DNA of 28,025 nucleotides from Flemingiibacterium sp045644145 (GTDB taxonomy: Bacteria; Bacillota; Clostridia; Oscillospirales; CAG-272), in contig JAZRGK010000057.1 of assembly GCA_045644145.1 (NCBI GenBank), positions 1 through 28,025 on the forward strand. The letters run 5' to 3'. This document shows positions 13,941-21,424 of the stretch, piece after piece. Under the pieces are notes generated by a model. It did no database searches and had not been told where the DNA came from. It saw only the letters and a program-made list of their open reading frames with translations. The first letter of the stretch is position 1. Every line of letters begins with the position of its first letter. Made by a program: the position numbers and the translations under genes.

Positions 13941-14564
13941 CTATCTTTCAAATTTGTAACTGCACTGGGTTTTATTTTCTGCTATACCCAATATTGCGGT
14001 TACCGATTTTGTGGGCGACATAAGCAAGCTATCGTTGAGAGTAAGCCCGATCTTTCTCGGGGCATCAAGTACCGAAAATATTTCTTTCTGTACCTTAAGC
14101 GGAAGATCTCCGTAACCGGGGCTGAATCTGGGGCGCGTTGTGAATGAATCGCCAAGCTCATTTTGAATGTCATGACAGAATGTGTCGCATAGAGTTTCGA
14201 TTCGCTCAGCGCCTATAGCTTGAAAAATAAGTGCTTTTGCCGGTGAAACGGAGCTGTACCGTAATATCAAACGGTCAATTCCTATTCCAACCGTTGCGGC
14301 AAATACAATGACCCGCGAGCATCCTGCAAGATTTTTTGCAAGAGCGGCAGAATCTGTGGTAAAGAAACCGAAATCCGTATATCCATTACAGTGATTTACG
14401 GGGAATTCGGAGTAACATACCTTGTAAGAAAGTGTACTGAGCGTGATCTCCACACATTCCGAAAGAAGTTTTTCGATTTCAGGTGCTTCCTCTGAAACTC
14501 CCGCATACCTGAGTATTTCTTTTTTGTCTATCGGCGGTGAGCTGTATGTTTTTAAATAAATCAT
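13941..14564 (-). CDS. Stand-alone methionine synthase activation-domain protein
   Basis: The 207-residue product resembles the MetH reactivation domain, which uses S-adenosylmethionine to re-methylate oxidised cobalamin. Its C-terminal half has the diagnostic RFSPGYGDLPL, then LTLNDSLLMSPTKSVTAILGI, corresponding to the R-x-S-x-G-Y / M-x-P-x-x-S-x-S segments of that family. The N-terminal half (MIYLKTYSSPPIDKKEILRY) matches small clostridial versions of the domain. ATG 14564 is preferred because the longer TTG start at 14621 would lie within a few bases of the predicted transcription start. It precedes metH on the same strand and probably shares its transcript, so the two would rebuild a full MetH in trans. 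Confidence 0.85.
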   Translation of the reverse strand: MIYLKTYSSPPIDKKEILRYAGVSEEAPEIEKLLSECVEITLSTLSYKVCYSEFPVNHCNGYTDFGFFTTDSAALAKNLAGCSRVIVFAATVGIGIDRLILRYSSVSPAKALIFQAIGAERIETLCDTFCHDIQNELGDSFTTRPRFSPGYGDLPLKVQKEIFSVLDAPRKIGLTLNDSLLMSPTKSVTAILGIAENKTQCSYKFER

Positions 14565-14632
14565 ATGGTTAAACCCGTAATTTATAAAAGGTTGATTTTG
14601 TGTTGTTTTTCGCAGTATCAATACCTATCAAC

Positions 14633-14661
14633 ATTATAACATATACTTTAGCGCAATTCAA
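14633..14661 (-). promoter_or_regulatory. Sigma-A promoter for the activation gene-metH pair
   Basis: On the - strand, TTGAAT (14656-14661), a 17-nt spacer and a consensus TATAAT (14633-14638). Transcription would start near 14626, giving a leader of about 60 nt, too short for a typical SAM or cobalamin riboswitch. Confidence 0.75.
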
Positions 14662-14674
14662 GTGGCAAGCGATT

Positions 14675-14735
14675 AAAAAACGGCTTGCAAAGGTAAATAT
14701 CCCAAGCATAAATATTACCTTCATAAGCCGTTTTT
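14675..14735. terminator. Intrinsic terminator after spoIIP
   Basis: AAAAAACGGCTT (14675-14686) pairs with AAGCCGTTTTT (14725-14735). An inner stem of AGGTAA with TTACCT extends the hairpin. Flanking A and T runs make it usable on both strands. It begins 7 nt past the spoIIP stop. Confidence 0.88.
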
Positions 14736-14741
14736 AAAATT

Positions 14742-15962
14742 TTACTTTGAATTATCCTTTATCATATCAATAATAGCGTATGTAAGATACTTTGCGGCGG
14801 TTTTTGCCTCGTTAAGGGAATTAGCAGCCGAGCCTATTTCAATAAGCAGTGAGCCGGGGGTAAACTGCTCGTTGAAGGAAGCGCCGCGGATATTTATGGG
14901 ACGGGCGAAGCGCTCATAGCTTTTTGTGAGCTTTTCCTGGAGCTTTGCGGCTACTGTGAAATTATTCATCCAGTTCGGGTGGTCAGCACCCTTCTCGTTT
15001 GTACCCACCAAAAGCATGATCTGAGCCGCAACCTCGCCGTTTATCATTGTAACAGGGCGAATCATGTCGCCGTTCGAGCGTATTATGGCATCACGGTGTA
15101 CGTCAAACACATAGCGAATCGACGGATATTCCTTAAGATAACTTTGTATTGTGTCTGCGGCTAGGTCGTATGATCGAGTGTAGGATTCGAGATCGTGCAT
15201 AATTTCGCAGTGGACAGTGGGAATTCCGGCATCGTTAAGAAGCTCTGCCATGAGAGAACCTACCGCTATCATATTTTCGCTTGTGTCTGAGTTTCGCTGA
15301 ATATCATTTTTTGAAGCTGTGAGTGCGTACTCCGGAGAGTAGGCTTCTGTGCCGTGCGTGTGGATTATCAGGATTAGAGGGCTATCTTTGGAATATTCTT
15401 CGAGCTTTGTTTGGATTGGATATTGGGCGGAAAGCGCCGCAGATATATCGGGGGAATATGAAGTGGTGTTTGACAAGAGCACTTCGCCGTATTTTGCTCC
15501 GCCGCTCAGGTCGTAAGGCAAAAGTGCAAATTCATCGTCCTTAAGTACAGATCGGTCATATTCATAGAGACTGCGGATATCCGATGGATATATGTAACCC
15601 TCACCCAAAGGAGATTCGGGGAGTTCACCACCTGCATTTTCAGAGGGAATTACCGCCTGATCTTCGCCTGTTCCGGTGTTTTCTTCGCCGCTATCAAAAT
15701 AGAGCGCGTCTGTTCCGAAGAAGGCGGAAGAAAGCAAAAATGCCCCGATATCTTCACGAGTCGGTATATGAGGCTTGTTTGGGAAATTGAAACACTGTCG
15801 GGCTGTTTCTGTAGGTGACCATCCGGAGATGGTGGTTTCGGCGGCGTTAATTAGCAGTAGGCTAATAATAAGTCCGCCAACAAGAGATAAAAATACAGAC
15901 GCACCGCGAACTGCTGTATTTTTTTCTCCATTCCCATATGTGCCCCTATCATAATACTGCAT
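14742..15962 (-). CDS. spoIIP: Stage II sporulation protein P, peptidoglycan hydrolase
   Basis: SpoIIP cleaves septal peptidoglycan with SpoIID and SpoIIM during engulfment. The 406-residue product has an N-terminal membrane anchor (VFLSLVGGLIISLLLINA, about residues 23-40), an acidic Ser/Gly-rich linker, and the SpoIIP amidase domain in the C-terminal half. That domain includes LILIIHTHGTEAY, a NMIAVGSLMAELL segment, YVFDVHRDA, NNFTVAAKLQEKL, and FNEQFTPGSLLIEIGSAANS. Metal-site His and Glu residues of the family are present. ATG 15962 has AGGA 10 nt upstream. It follows gpr, as in Bacillus, and is closed by a strong terminator. Expression in sporulation is inferred from the family. Confidence 0.95.
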   Translation of the reverse strand: MQYYDRGTYGNGEKNTAVRGASVFLSLVGGLIISLLLINAAETTISGWSPTETARQCFNFPNKPHIPTREDIGAFLLSSAFFGTDALYFDSGEENTGTGEDQAVIPSENAGGELPESPLGEGYIYPSDIRSLYEYDRSVLKDDEFALLPYDLSGGAKYGEVLLSNTTSYSPDISAALSAQYPIQTKLEEYSKDSPLILIIHTHGTEAYSPEYALTASKNDIQRNSDTSENMIAVGSLMAELLNDAGIPTVHCEIMHDLESYTRSYDLAADTIQSYLKEYPSIRYVFDVHRDAIIRSNGDMIRPVTMINGEVAAQIMLLVGTNEKGADHPNWMNNFTVAAKLQEKLTKSYERFARPINIRGASFNEQFTPGSLLIEIGSAANSLNEAKTAAKYLTYAIIDMIKDNSK

Positions 15963-16049
15963 TTGTTTACCGTCCTTTTTGTGTTTTCAAGAGGGCTTGT
16001 CTTTGTCTAATATATGTCCCGCTTTGCAGTGTTATGACATTGTGGAAGA

Positions 16050-16919
16050 TTAAAGACCGCCAAAGGTGAGAGTAAGTGCTCTTGCGGTGAGTTTCGAAAG
16101 CTCTCGCACTATTGTATCTGTTTCCTTGGGTGTGACAAAAAATCCCCGGCGGTTTTTTAAAACGCCTATAAGCCGTTCGTCCGGCTCATCAATACCTGCT
16201 TCGGCAAGTGCGTCAAGTACAAGTGTTGCAGACTCCACTACGGTGGGTACGCCGAAGGCAATGACCGGAACTCCCAACGTTTCCATGTTAATGGCCCGTC
16301 GATGGTTGCCGATGCCGGAGCCAGGAGTTATTCCCGTGCTTCCAAGCTGTACGGTGGTTGCAAGTCTATCGGTGGAACGAGCGCAAAGTGCATCTATAGC
16401 AATGATGAGCTTGGGGTGCACCTGCTTACATATTCCATATACCGTCTCGGCGGCTTCGATTCCCGTTTGCCCTAATACCCCCGGAGCTACTGCCGATATT
16501 TCATTTCCGCCCAGTAGTCCGAAAAGATTTTTGTTGTGAGTTTTAAGATGCCTTGTAACGGTGATCAGTCCGACTGTCTGATCCCCAAGCGCATCTGCGG
16601 TTATATGACGGTTGCCAAGCCCCACTATAAGAACACTGTCCGGAAAGTTCCCGCAAAGTTCAATTGCCAGTGCTTCAAGATTCTTCGATATGATCCCTGC
16701 GGCATTTTCGAAGCCTTTATCGGAGGCAAGCCATATTTTGCCGATGTCTGCAGTAATGTATTTGCCAACGGGTTTGCCTATTCGTTCTGCTGCGGATTGA
16801 TTTTGAATATTTACTGTAGTAACGATTATATCGTTTTGGGTTTCTGTGTGTTCCTCAATGCCGCTTCGGTCGGTGATATCTATTTCGGCGGCAAGGTCTG
16901 TACGTCGAGAATTGGTCAT
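16050..16919 (-). CDS. gpr: GPR endopeptidase (spore protease)
   Basis: GPR degrades small acid-soluble spore proteins at germination. The protein begins MTNSRRTDLAAEIDITD, with the RTDLA motif that lies just past the propeptide in this family. It continues through YITADIGKIW, LIVGLGNRHITADALG, VAPGVLGQTGIEA, IAIDALCARSTDRLATTVQL, STGITPGSGIGNHR and a FGVPTVVESAT segment, all GPR signatures. Using ATG 16919 (AGGAGG 12 nt upstream) gives 289 residues. ATG 16958 and ATG 16973 would add 13 or 18 residues and would restore a longer propeptide, so the start is uncertain. spoIIP lies 87 nt downstream on the same strand. Confidence 0.95.
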   Translation of the reverse strand: MTNSRRTDLAAEIDITDRSGIEEHTETQNDIIVTTVNIQNQSAAERIGKPVGKYITADIGKIWLASDKGFENAAGIISKNLEALAIELCGNFPDSVLIVGLGNRHITADALGDQTVGLITVTRHLKTHNKNLFGLLGGNEISAVAPGVLGQTGIEAAETVYGICKQVHPKLIIAIDALCARSTDRLATTVQLGSTGITPGSGIGNHRRAINMETLGVPVIAFGVPTVVESATLVLDALAEAGIDEPDERLIGVLKNRRGFFVTPKETDTIVRELSKLTARALTLTFGGL

Positions 16920-17079
16920 AATAGGGATGTTCCTCCTGTACTGGTTGATTTTGCTCATAAAAATCATTTCCAAAAATATTGTATTTTATGTGTAATGATG
17001 GTTGTATAGGAACATATTGTACTAAATATACAAATACCACTACTAAAATCTCGATAGTTTTATATTTAAAGTGAACTCG

Positions 17080-17123
17080 GTTGTGCAAAACGCACCAAAT
17101 GCGCAAGGGCGAGTTGTGCAAAA
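17080..17123 (+). repeat. Direct repeat GTTGTGCAAAA, two copies 33 bp apart
   Basis: Copies lie at 17080-17090 and 17113-17123, in the 386-nt divergent gap between gpr and the binding-protein gene. A partial third copy-like TTGCAAA occurs near 17143. The spacing is close to three helical turns and the repeats sit 34-77 nt before a -35 box, the layout of an operator or activator site. The rest of the gap holds the promoter at 17157, a leader, and the gpr upstream region. Confidence 0.45.
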
Positions 17124-17156
17124 GTGTAAATCTTTTGTTTTTTTGCAAATTAGTCA

Positions 17157-17185
17157 TTGATTATACTGAAATTTAATGGTATAAT
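17157..17185 (+). promoter_or_regulatory. Promoter for the substrate-binding lipoprotein gene
   Basis: TTGATT (17157-17162), a 17-nt spacer and TATAAT (17180-17185). The transcript would carry a leader of about 115 nt. It contains short inverted repeats, such as CCGC/GCGG near 17226-17253 and AACC-CTG/CAG-GTT near 17272-17289. No known riboswitch was recognised. Confidence 0.7.
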
Positions 17186-17305
17186 ATTATAAGTAGTATC
17201 AAAGTAATGCCTAAACTGATCCACTCCGCTTATCGATTAAACGGGGCAGTGCGGCTTTATTTGTGAAGATAACCCTGTAAAGCAGGTTGTAATTTTAGGA
17301 GGATC

Positions 17306-19024
17306 ATGCAAATTATGAAGAAGTTTATTTCCACTCTGCTCATTGCCGGAATGTGCGTATCGCTTTTAGCGGGATGCGGTTCTACTTTGAAGAATGATGA
17401 AAAAGGCGCTACCGTAAACCTCTATATCGCAAATGAGGTGAACGATTTTGACCCTGCGCTTGCCTATACCGATGACAGTGCTGTCAAGGTTCTTGGTCTT
17501 ATATATGAAGGTCTTACCAAAATCGGTGATGACGGTAAGGTGGAAAACGCTCTTATGAAGAGCTATAAAGTTTTTGAAAATCCCGATAAGGGCGAATACA
17601 GAATGGAGATTACTATAAAGGAAACAAAGTGGAGCGACGGACGCATTGTGTCTGCCGACGATGTGGTTTATGCGTGGAAGCGTATTCTTGACCCTGAATT
17701 TTCTTGCGCGGCAGCGGCTCTCCTTTTTGACATTAAGAATGCGCGCGATGTAAAGATGGGCGACAACTCCATTGATGACCTTGGGGTTGCGGCTATTGAC
17801 ACCGATGTTATTGAGGTGAGATTTGAAACAAAAATTGATTATGAGCAGTTCCTCGAGAACTGTGCAAGCCTTGCACTTGTTCCTCTTCGTGAGGACATAG
17901 TTACCAGATACGACAGCTTCGCTACTGCTTCCGCCACCATGTGTTCCAATGGTCCTTTCGCTGTAAAGGGACTCGAGGAAGGCAAGCGCCTTATGCTGGA
18001 ACGCAATGTGTATTACTACCGTGATACCGAAAAGGACGAGGCACTTGACAAGTTTGTACTTCCTTACAGACTTGTTGTAAATTACGATGCTGATGTTGAG
18101 GAGAATACCCTCGCATACGAGAACGGCGAAATCTTTTATCTCGGTGAGATCGCGCTCTCCAAGCGTGCTGATTACGCTAAGAAGGCAAATGTTTCCGATC
18201 TTCTTTCAACTCACAGCTATATTTTCAATACCGAGAATAAGCTTTTCAAAAATGCTGATGTAAGACGCGGTCTTTCTATGGCACTTGACCGTGGTGCGAT
18301 CGCTGAAATCGTTACTTTTGCAGAGCCTGCAACCGGCCTTATTCCCGGAAGCGTGTATGATGCAAAGGTGGGCGACAGCTTTAGAAGCAACGGCGGTGCA
18401 CTTATCTCTTCCGGCGCGGATATATCTGAGGCTAAATCTTTTATCGGCAACAAGAGTGGCAAGTTTACAATTACGTGCCGTGATATTGAGGTTGAGGTTA
18501 CTATTGCTGAGTACTGCAAGGGCGTTTGGGAAGACCTTGGCTTCAAGGTAACCGTTGATGCACTTGATGCGGATGATTACAGAGATGCTTATGAATCTGG
18601 CGAGTACGACGTTATTGCGCTTGACTATCAGTGCATGAGTACAGATGCATTCGGGGCACTTGCTGTATTTGCTCCTGTGTTCTCCGGTGAGGGAATTGAT
18701 ATTCAGAACGATAACTACGATGCAGTCCCTTTTGTTGTTGGTTACGATAACAAGGAATACAATGAGCTTATTGAATCTGCATTTGCTGAGAAGGACAGAG
18801 CGGCGCGCTCTGCAATTCTCCACGCCGCTGAAGAAAAGCTTATGGAGGATATGCCCATAATGCCTCTGATATTCAACAAGGATGCATATCTTTACAACAG
18901 TAAGGTGCTCTCCGGTATAGACGATTATTACTATGGATTCAGAGATTTCACCGATCTCAACATGAAGAAGTGGAGAGATTACGAAACAAAGGACGAAGCA
19001 AAGGGAGAAACAGAAGCAGAGTAA
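17306..19024 (+). CDS. ABC-type oligopeptide-like solute-binding lipoprotein (SBP family 5)
   Basis: The 572-residue product is a family 5 extracellular binding protein (OppA/DppA class), lipid-anchored outside the membrane. It has a Lys-containing signal peptide and a lipobox L21-A-G-C24. The SBP_bac_5 core includes DFDPALAYTDDSAVKVLGLI, YEGLTKI, then TKWSDGRIVSADDVVYAWKR, later NADVRRGLSMALDR, and an MPIMPLIFNKDAYLY segment near the end. A strong AGGAGG precedes both ATG 17306 (3 nt) and ATG 17315 (12 nt); either may be used. No permease or ATPase gene is next to it, so partner subunits must be elsewhere. The substrate cannot be told from sequence. Confidence 0.92.
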   Translation: MQIMKKFISTLLIAGMCVSLLAGCGSTLKNDEKGATVNLYIANEVNDFDPALAYTDDSAVKVLGLIYEGLTKIGDDGKVENALMKSYKVFENPDKGEYRMEITIKETKWSDGRIVSADDVVYAWKRILDPEFSCAAAALLFDIKNARDVKMGDNSIDDLGVAAIDTDVIEVRFETKIDYEQFLENCASLALVPLREDIVTRYDSFATASATMCSNGPFAVKGLEEGKRLMLERNVYYYRDTEKDEALDKFVLPYRLVVNYDADVEENTLAYENGEIFYLGEIALSKRADYAKKANVSDLLSTHSYIFNTENKLFKNADVRRGLSMALDRGAIAEIVTFAEPATGLIPGSVYDAKVGDSFRSNGGALISSGADISEAKSFIGNKSGKFTITCRDIEVEVTIAEYCKGVWEDLGFKVTVDALDADDYRDAYESGEYDVIALDYQCMSTDAFGALAVFAPVFSGEGIDIQNDNYDAVPFVVGYDNKEYNELIESAFAEKDRAARSAILHAAEEKLMEDMPIMPLIFNKDAYLYNSKVLSGIDDYYYGFRDFTDLNMKKWRDYETKDEAKGETEAE

Positions 19025-19047
19025 TCCCGTATAAGAATGTATAAGGT

Positions 19048-19080
19048 AATGGGCAGATGCTATCGGCGTTTGCCCATTTT
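19048..19080 (+). terminator. Terminator-like hairpin after the binding-protein gene
   Basis: AATGGGCA (19048-19055) pairs with TGCCCATT (19071-19078) around a 15-nt loop and is followed by only a short T-run. Moderate strength at best; some read-through into the DUF4364 gene is likely. Confidence 0.5.
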
Positions 19081-19130
19081 CGCCCGATTATACACTGTGC
19101 AGAAAGGAAGCTTCCGCTGAAGCGGGGGTT

Positions 19131-19736
19131 ATGGTTATTGCAATGCAGGCGCCGCTTAAAGAAAAAAACGATATAAAGATATTTATTTTGTACCTGCTCA
19201 AAAATATAGGATATCCACTGGATTTCAACACGATAAGCGACATAGTTATCCAGGACGAGTTTGTAAATTACTTTGATTTCGCTGAGTGTTTTGCCGAGCT
19301 TCTTGATTCCGGAATCATTGAAACAATTAAGGGATCAGAAATGGAGAGCACAACAAATGTGGCGGGGGCTTTTTCTACACAAAAATCTGCGGATATGTAT
19401 CATATAACAGAAAACGGTGTGGGAGTTGTTGAACAACTGCAGAGCAGCCTTCTAAATGTGATAAAGGATAAAAGCCTTAAGAGCGCAATGCGGCTACTAT
19501 CATTTAAAGCGCGCGGTTCGGACATAAAGTGCGTGGGAGCTCCCCGTGATGACGGACGATTTGACCTTCACTGTGAGGTTATCGAAAATCATGAAACACT
19601 GCTTTCGCTGGATATAGTTCTTAATGACAAGCATCAGCTTGACCGTATGATGTACAATTTCAATGAACGACCTGAAATAGTGTATAGAGGTGTTATAACA
19701 TTGCTTACGGGCGACATAAATTATCTCATTGATTAA
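19131..19736 (+). CDS. DUF4364 family protein (winged-helix-like, clostridial)
   Basis: The product of up to 201 residues belongs to DUF4364, a family of small clostridial proteins of unknown function that often resemble winged-helix regulators. The first about 95 residues (KNDIKIFILYLLKNIGYPLD, then FAECFAELLDSGIIETI, then ADMYHITENGVGVVEQL) read as a winged-helix DNA-binding fold. The rest (HCEVIENHETLLSLDIVLND and VYRGVITLLTGDINYLID) is the beta-rich part of the family. ATG 19131 sits two bases after GGGGG; ATG 19143 is an alternative. A small CCGC/GCGG hairpin precedes the start. Regulatory function is inference. Confidence 0.82.
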   Translation: MVIAMQAPLKEKNDIKIFILYLLKNIGYPLDFNTISDIVIQDEFVNYFDFAECFAELLDSGIIETIKGSEMESTTNVAGAFSTQKSADMYHITENGVGVVEQLQSSLLNVIKDKSLKSAMRLLSFKARGSDIKCVGAPRDDGRFDLHCEVIENHETLLSLDIVLNDKHQLDRMMYNFNERPEIVYRGVITLLTGDINYLID

Positions 19737-19793
19737 ATTGTGCATAGATAACGAAATTTGTTATATAACGTTGCGCAAAAAACACGCCGAAAC

Positions 19794-19842
19794 TGCAAGT
19801 TGCGACAAAATCATGTTAATAACGTCAAAAACCGCACTTGCA
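19794..19842 (+). repeat. Inverted repeat in the DUF4364 to zinc-ribbon gap
   Basis: TGCAAGT (19794-19800) and ACTTGCA (19836-19842) form a 7-bp stem with a 35-nt loop; a CG/CG pair nearby could extend it. It is the only clear structure in 19737-19890, which is otherwise AT-rich with no ORF. Confidence 0.35.
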
Positions 19843-19898
19843 AACTGTACACAATAAACAAAATGCATTGAACGGGCAAAAAAAGTTTTAAAAAACTA

Positions 19899-19926
19899 TT
19901 GACATTATCCAAAAAAGTGCTATAAT
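19899..19926 (+). promoter_or_regulatory. Strong sigma-A promoter for the zinc-ribbon transcript
   Basis: Consensus TTGACA (19899-19904), a 16-nt spacer and consensus TATAAT (19921-19926), preceded by A/T-rich runs like an UP element. Transcription near 19933 would leave a structured leader of about 155 nt before ATG 20089. Confidence 0.85.
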
Positions 19927-19947
19927 ATTTATAGTTGTTTAATATTT

Positions 19948-19968
19948 GACTGTTTTTTTGAAACAGTC
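19948..19968 (+). repeat. 8-bp hairpin at the start of the zinc-ribbon leader
   Basis: GACTGTTT (19948-19955) and AAACAGTC (19961-19968) flank TTTTG. It lies between the promoter and the tRNA-like element and may protect the 5' end of the RNA. Confidence 0.6.
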
Positions 19969-19978
19969 AGGTAACATA

Positions 19979-20052
19979 TGCCCGTATAGCTTAATGAGAG
20001 CGTTGGTTGTAATTTTACTTGCAAAGGTGTCGGTTGAAATCCGTCGAGGGCA
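19979..20052 (+). other. Degenerate tRNA-like cloverleaf in the zinc-ribbon leader
   Basis: The 74 nt fold into a tRNA-like outline. GCCC (19980-19983)/GGGC (20048-20051) form the closing stem. GCTT (19989-19992)/GAGC (19998-20001) form a D-arm with a short AATGA loop. A central arm is TTGTAA (20007-20012)/TTGCAA (20019-20024). GTCGG (20029-20033)/CCGTC (20041-20045), with loop TTGAAAT, forms a T-arm with one T-T mismatch. Departures from a real tRNA: acceptor positions 5-7 mismatched, no GG in the D-loop, the T-loop C56 replaced by G, and no 7-nt anticodon loop. It is either a decayed tRNA or a tRNA-mimic leader. Confidence 0.4.
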
Positions 20053-20088
20053 AAATTTATTTTTTCTACACAAGCGAGGTATTTTCAA

Positions 20089-20364
20089 ATGTATCAGGAT
20101 GAAAAATTGATCTGTAAGGATTGCGGCGAAGAGTTTATCTTCACAGCCGGCGAGCAGGAGTTTTATGCAGAGAAGGGCTTCCAGAACAAGCCTCAGAGAT
20201 GCAAAGCTTGCCGCGATGCAAGAAAGAACGCCGGAAAGCCTCAGAGAGAGCTTTTCACTACCACCTGTGCAAGATGCGGTAAGGAAGCTAAGGTTCCTTT
20301 CCAGCCCAGCAACGACAGACCTGTATATTGCAGCGAGTGCTACGCTGAAATGAAGCAGCAGTAA
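20089..20364 (+). CDS. Small double zinc-ribbon protein
   Basis: The 91-residue protein has two CxxC-based ribbons. The first is LICKDCGEEFIFTAGEQEFY with QRCKACRDAR (residues about 9-43), the zf-trcl type ribbon with its EQEFYAEKGFQNKP connection. The second is TTCARCGKEAKVPFQPS with YCSECYAEMK (about 59-86), a CxxC-x17-CxxC ribbon. This pairing is common in Firmicutes, Chloroflexi and candidate-phyla genomes and may bind RNA or DNA; no function is established. The Shine-Dalgarno (GCGAGG, about 20070-20075) is moderate. It forms its own transcript with a strong promoter, a structured leader and a terminator at 20380, implying high expression. Confidence 0.88.
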   Translation: MYQDEKLICKDCGEEFIFTAGEQEFYAEKGFQNKPQRCKACRDARKNAGKPQRELFTTTCARCGKEAKVPFQPSNDRPVYCSECYAEMKQQ

Positions 20365-20379
20365 TTGTCAAAAAGGTTC

Positions 20380-20419
20380 AAAAAAGCGGAGGTGCCGTTA
20401 TGACGGTGTCTCCTTTTTT
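20380..20419 (+). terminator. Intrinsic terminator after the zinc-ribbon gene
   Basis: GGAG/CTCC with an inner GCCG/CGG-type pairing, preceded by AAAAAA and followed by TTTTTT (20414-20419). It lies within 16 nt of the stop codon. Confidence 0.8.
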
Positions 20420-20488
20420 GATTTTCGAAAAAAGTGTCGTTTTTTTTGAAAAAATACCGTCAAAGGTATGTACAAACCGAAAAAAGTG

Positions 20489-20497
20489 TGATATAAT
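20489..20497 (+). promoter_or_regulatory. Extended -10 promoter for rlmB and following genes
   Basis: TG-A-TATAAT (20489-20497) is an extended -10 element. No good -35 box lies 17 nt upstream; the hexamer there (around GTACAA) is weak. Its core, GTGTGATATAAT, is the same as in the second rRNA promoter at 27862. Confidence 0.6.
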
Positions 20498-20556
20498 ATA
20501 GTGAATAGATATTTTTTGTAATATATCTCTTACTTTTTTGCTAAATAAAGGTTATT

Positions 20557-21399
20557 ATGTATAAAAACGACAATAGTTATTACAAAAACAAGAAGTCCGA
20601 TAGGAAAAAGCCCCATCCCGGTTATGAAAAGCTTAACAGTTCTTCTGATGAAACCGAGGAGATCGTATCAAACGTGGTTTGCGGTCGAAATGCGGTATTA
20701 GAGCTTTTAAAAGCTGAAAGAACTGTTGATAAGCTGTTCGTAAGACGCGGAGATAGGGAAGGCTCCATAACCCTTATAGTTGCCGAAGCTATAGCAAGAA
20801 AAATTCCGGTTATTGAGGTGGATAAGGCTAAGATAGATGCGCTGGCTATGGGTGCGAACCATCAGGGGGTTGCGGCTATGGCGGCGGCAAAGGAATATGT
20901 GTCTGTAGATGATATACTTGACATTGCCAAGGCGCGCGGAGAAAAACCGCTGATAGTTATAGCGGATGAAATTTCAGATCCTCATAATCTCGGAGCTGTT
21001 ATACGGTGTGCCGAGGGAGCAGGCGCACACGGTCTTATTATTCCCAAACGTCGTTCAACGGGACTTACTGCAGTGGTGGACAAGTCTTCCGCGGGAGCAC
21101 TTGAGCATCTTGCTGTAGCCAAGGTTACAAACCTTGCGTCTGCCATTGATGAGCTAAAAGAAAAAGGCGTGTGGATTTACGGTGCAGAGGCGGACGGCGC
21201 TTCCTATTATGATACCAAATTTGACAGCGCCACTGCTATCGTTGTTGGAAGCGAAGGGGGCGGAATTTCTCGCCTGATTCGCGAAAAGTGTGATTTTATT
21301 GTGTCTATACCGATGTACGGTAAGGTAAACTCGTTTAATGTATCATGCGCTGCTGCCGTTATGCTTTGCGAAGCCGCACGTCAGCTACGCGGAAACTAA
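20557..21399 (+). CDS. rlmB: 23S rRNA 2'-O-methyltransferase, SpoU/TrmH family (RlmB-like)
   Basis: SpoU-class enzymes methylate ribose 2'-OH in rRNA or tRNA using S-adenosylmethionine, through a trefoil-knot fold. The 280-residue product has a basic, Asn/Tyr-rich disordered N-terminus (about 1-35), a substrate-binding domain (about 38-115, CGRNAVLELLKAERTVDKLF, then NHQGVAAM), and the SPOUT domain. The SPOUT domain carries ADEISDPHNLGAVIRCAEGA (motif 1), VVGSEGGGISRLIREKCD (motif 2) and IPMYGKVNSFNVSCAAAVML (motif 3, with SFNVS in place of the usual SLNVS). Length and layout fit RlmB/TrmH. The precise target nucleotide is inferred from the family, not seen. Confidence 0.93.
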   Translation: MYKNDNSYYKNKKSDRKKPHPGYEKLNSSSDETEEIVSNVVCGRNAVLELLKAERTVDKLFVRRGDREGSITLIVAEAIARKIPVIEVDKAKIDALAMGANHQGVAAMAAAKEYVSVDDILDIAKARGEKPLIVIADEISDPHNLGAVIRCAEGAGAHGLIIPKRRSTGLTAVVDKSSAGALEHLAVAKVTNLASAIDELKEKGVWIYGAEADGASYYDTKFDSATAIVVGSEGGGISRLIREKCDFIVSIPMYGKVNSFNVSCAAAVMLCEAARQLRGN

Positions 21400-21424
21400 A
21401 TTGTTATAGGAAAGGAACGTTAAA

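Noticed and set aside
13844..14640. SAM or cobalamin riboswitch controlling the metH genes
   Set aside because: The leader before the first gene is only about 60 nt, and neither gap shows the conserved core of either riboswitch class.
19979..20052. A functional tRNA gene (a GCA anticodon can be read at 20021-20023 within TTGCAAA)
   Set aside because: Putting TTGCAAA in the anticodon loop leaves no pairing in the anticodon stem, and the acceptor, D-loop and T-loop also break tRNA rules. Kept only as a tRNA-like element.
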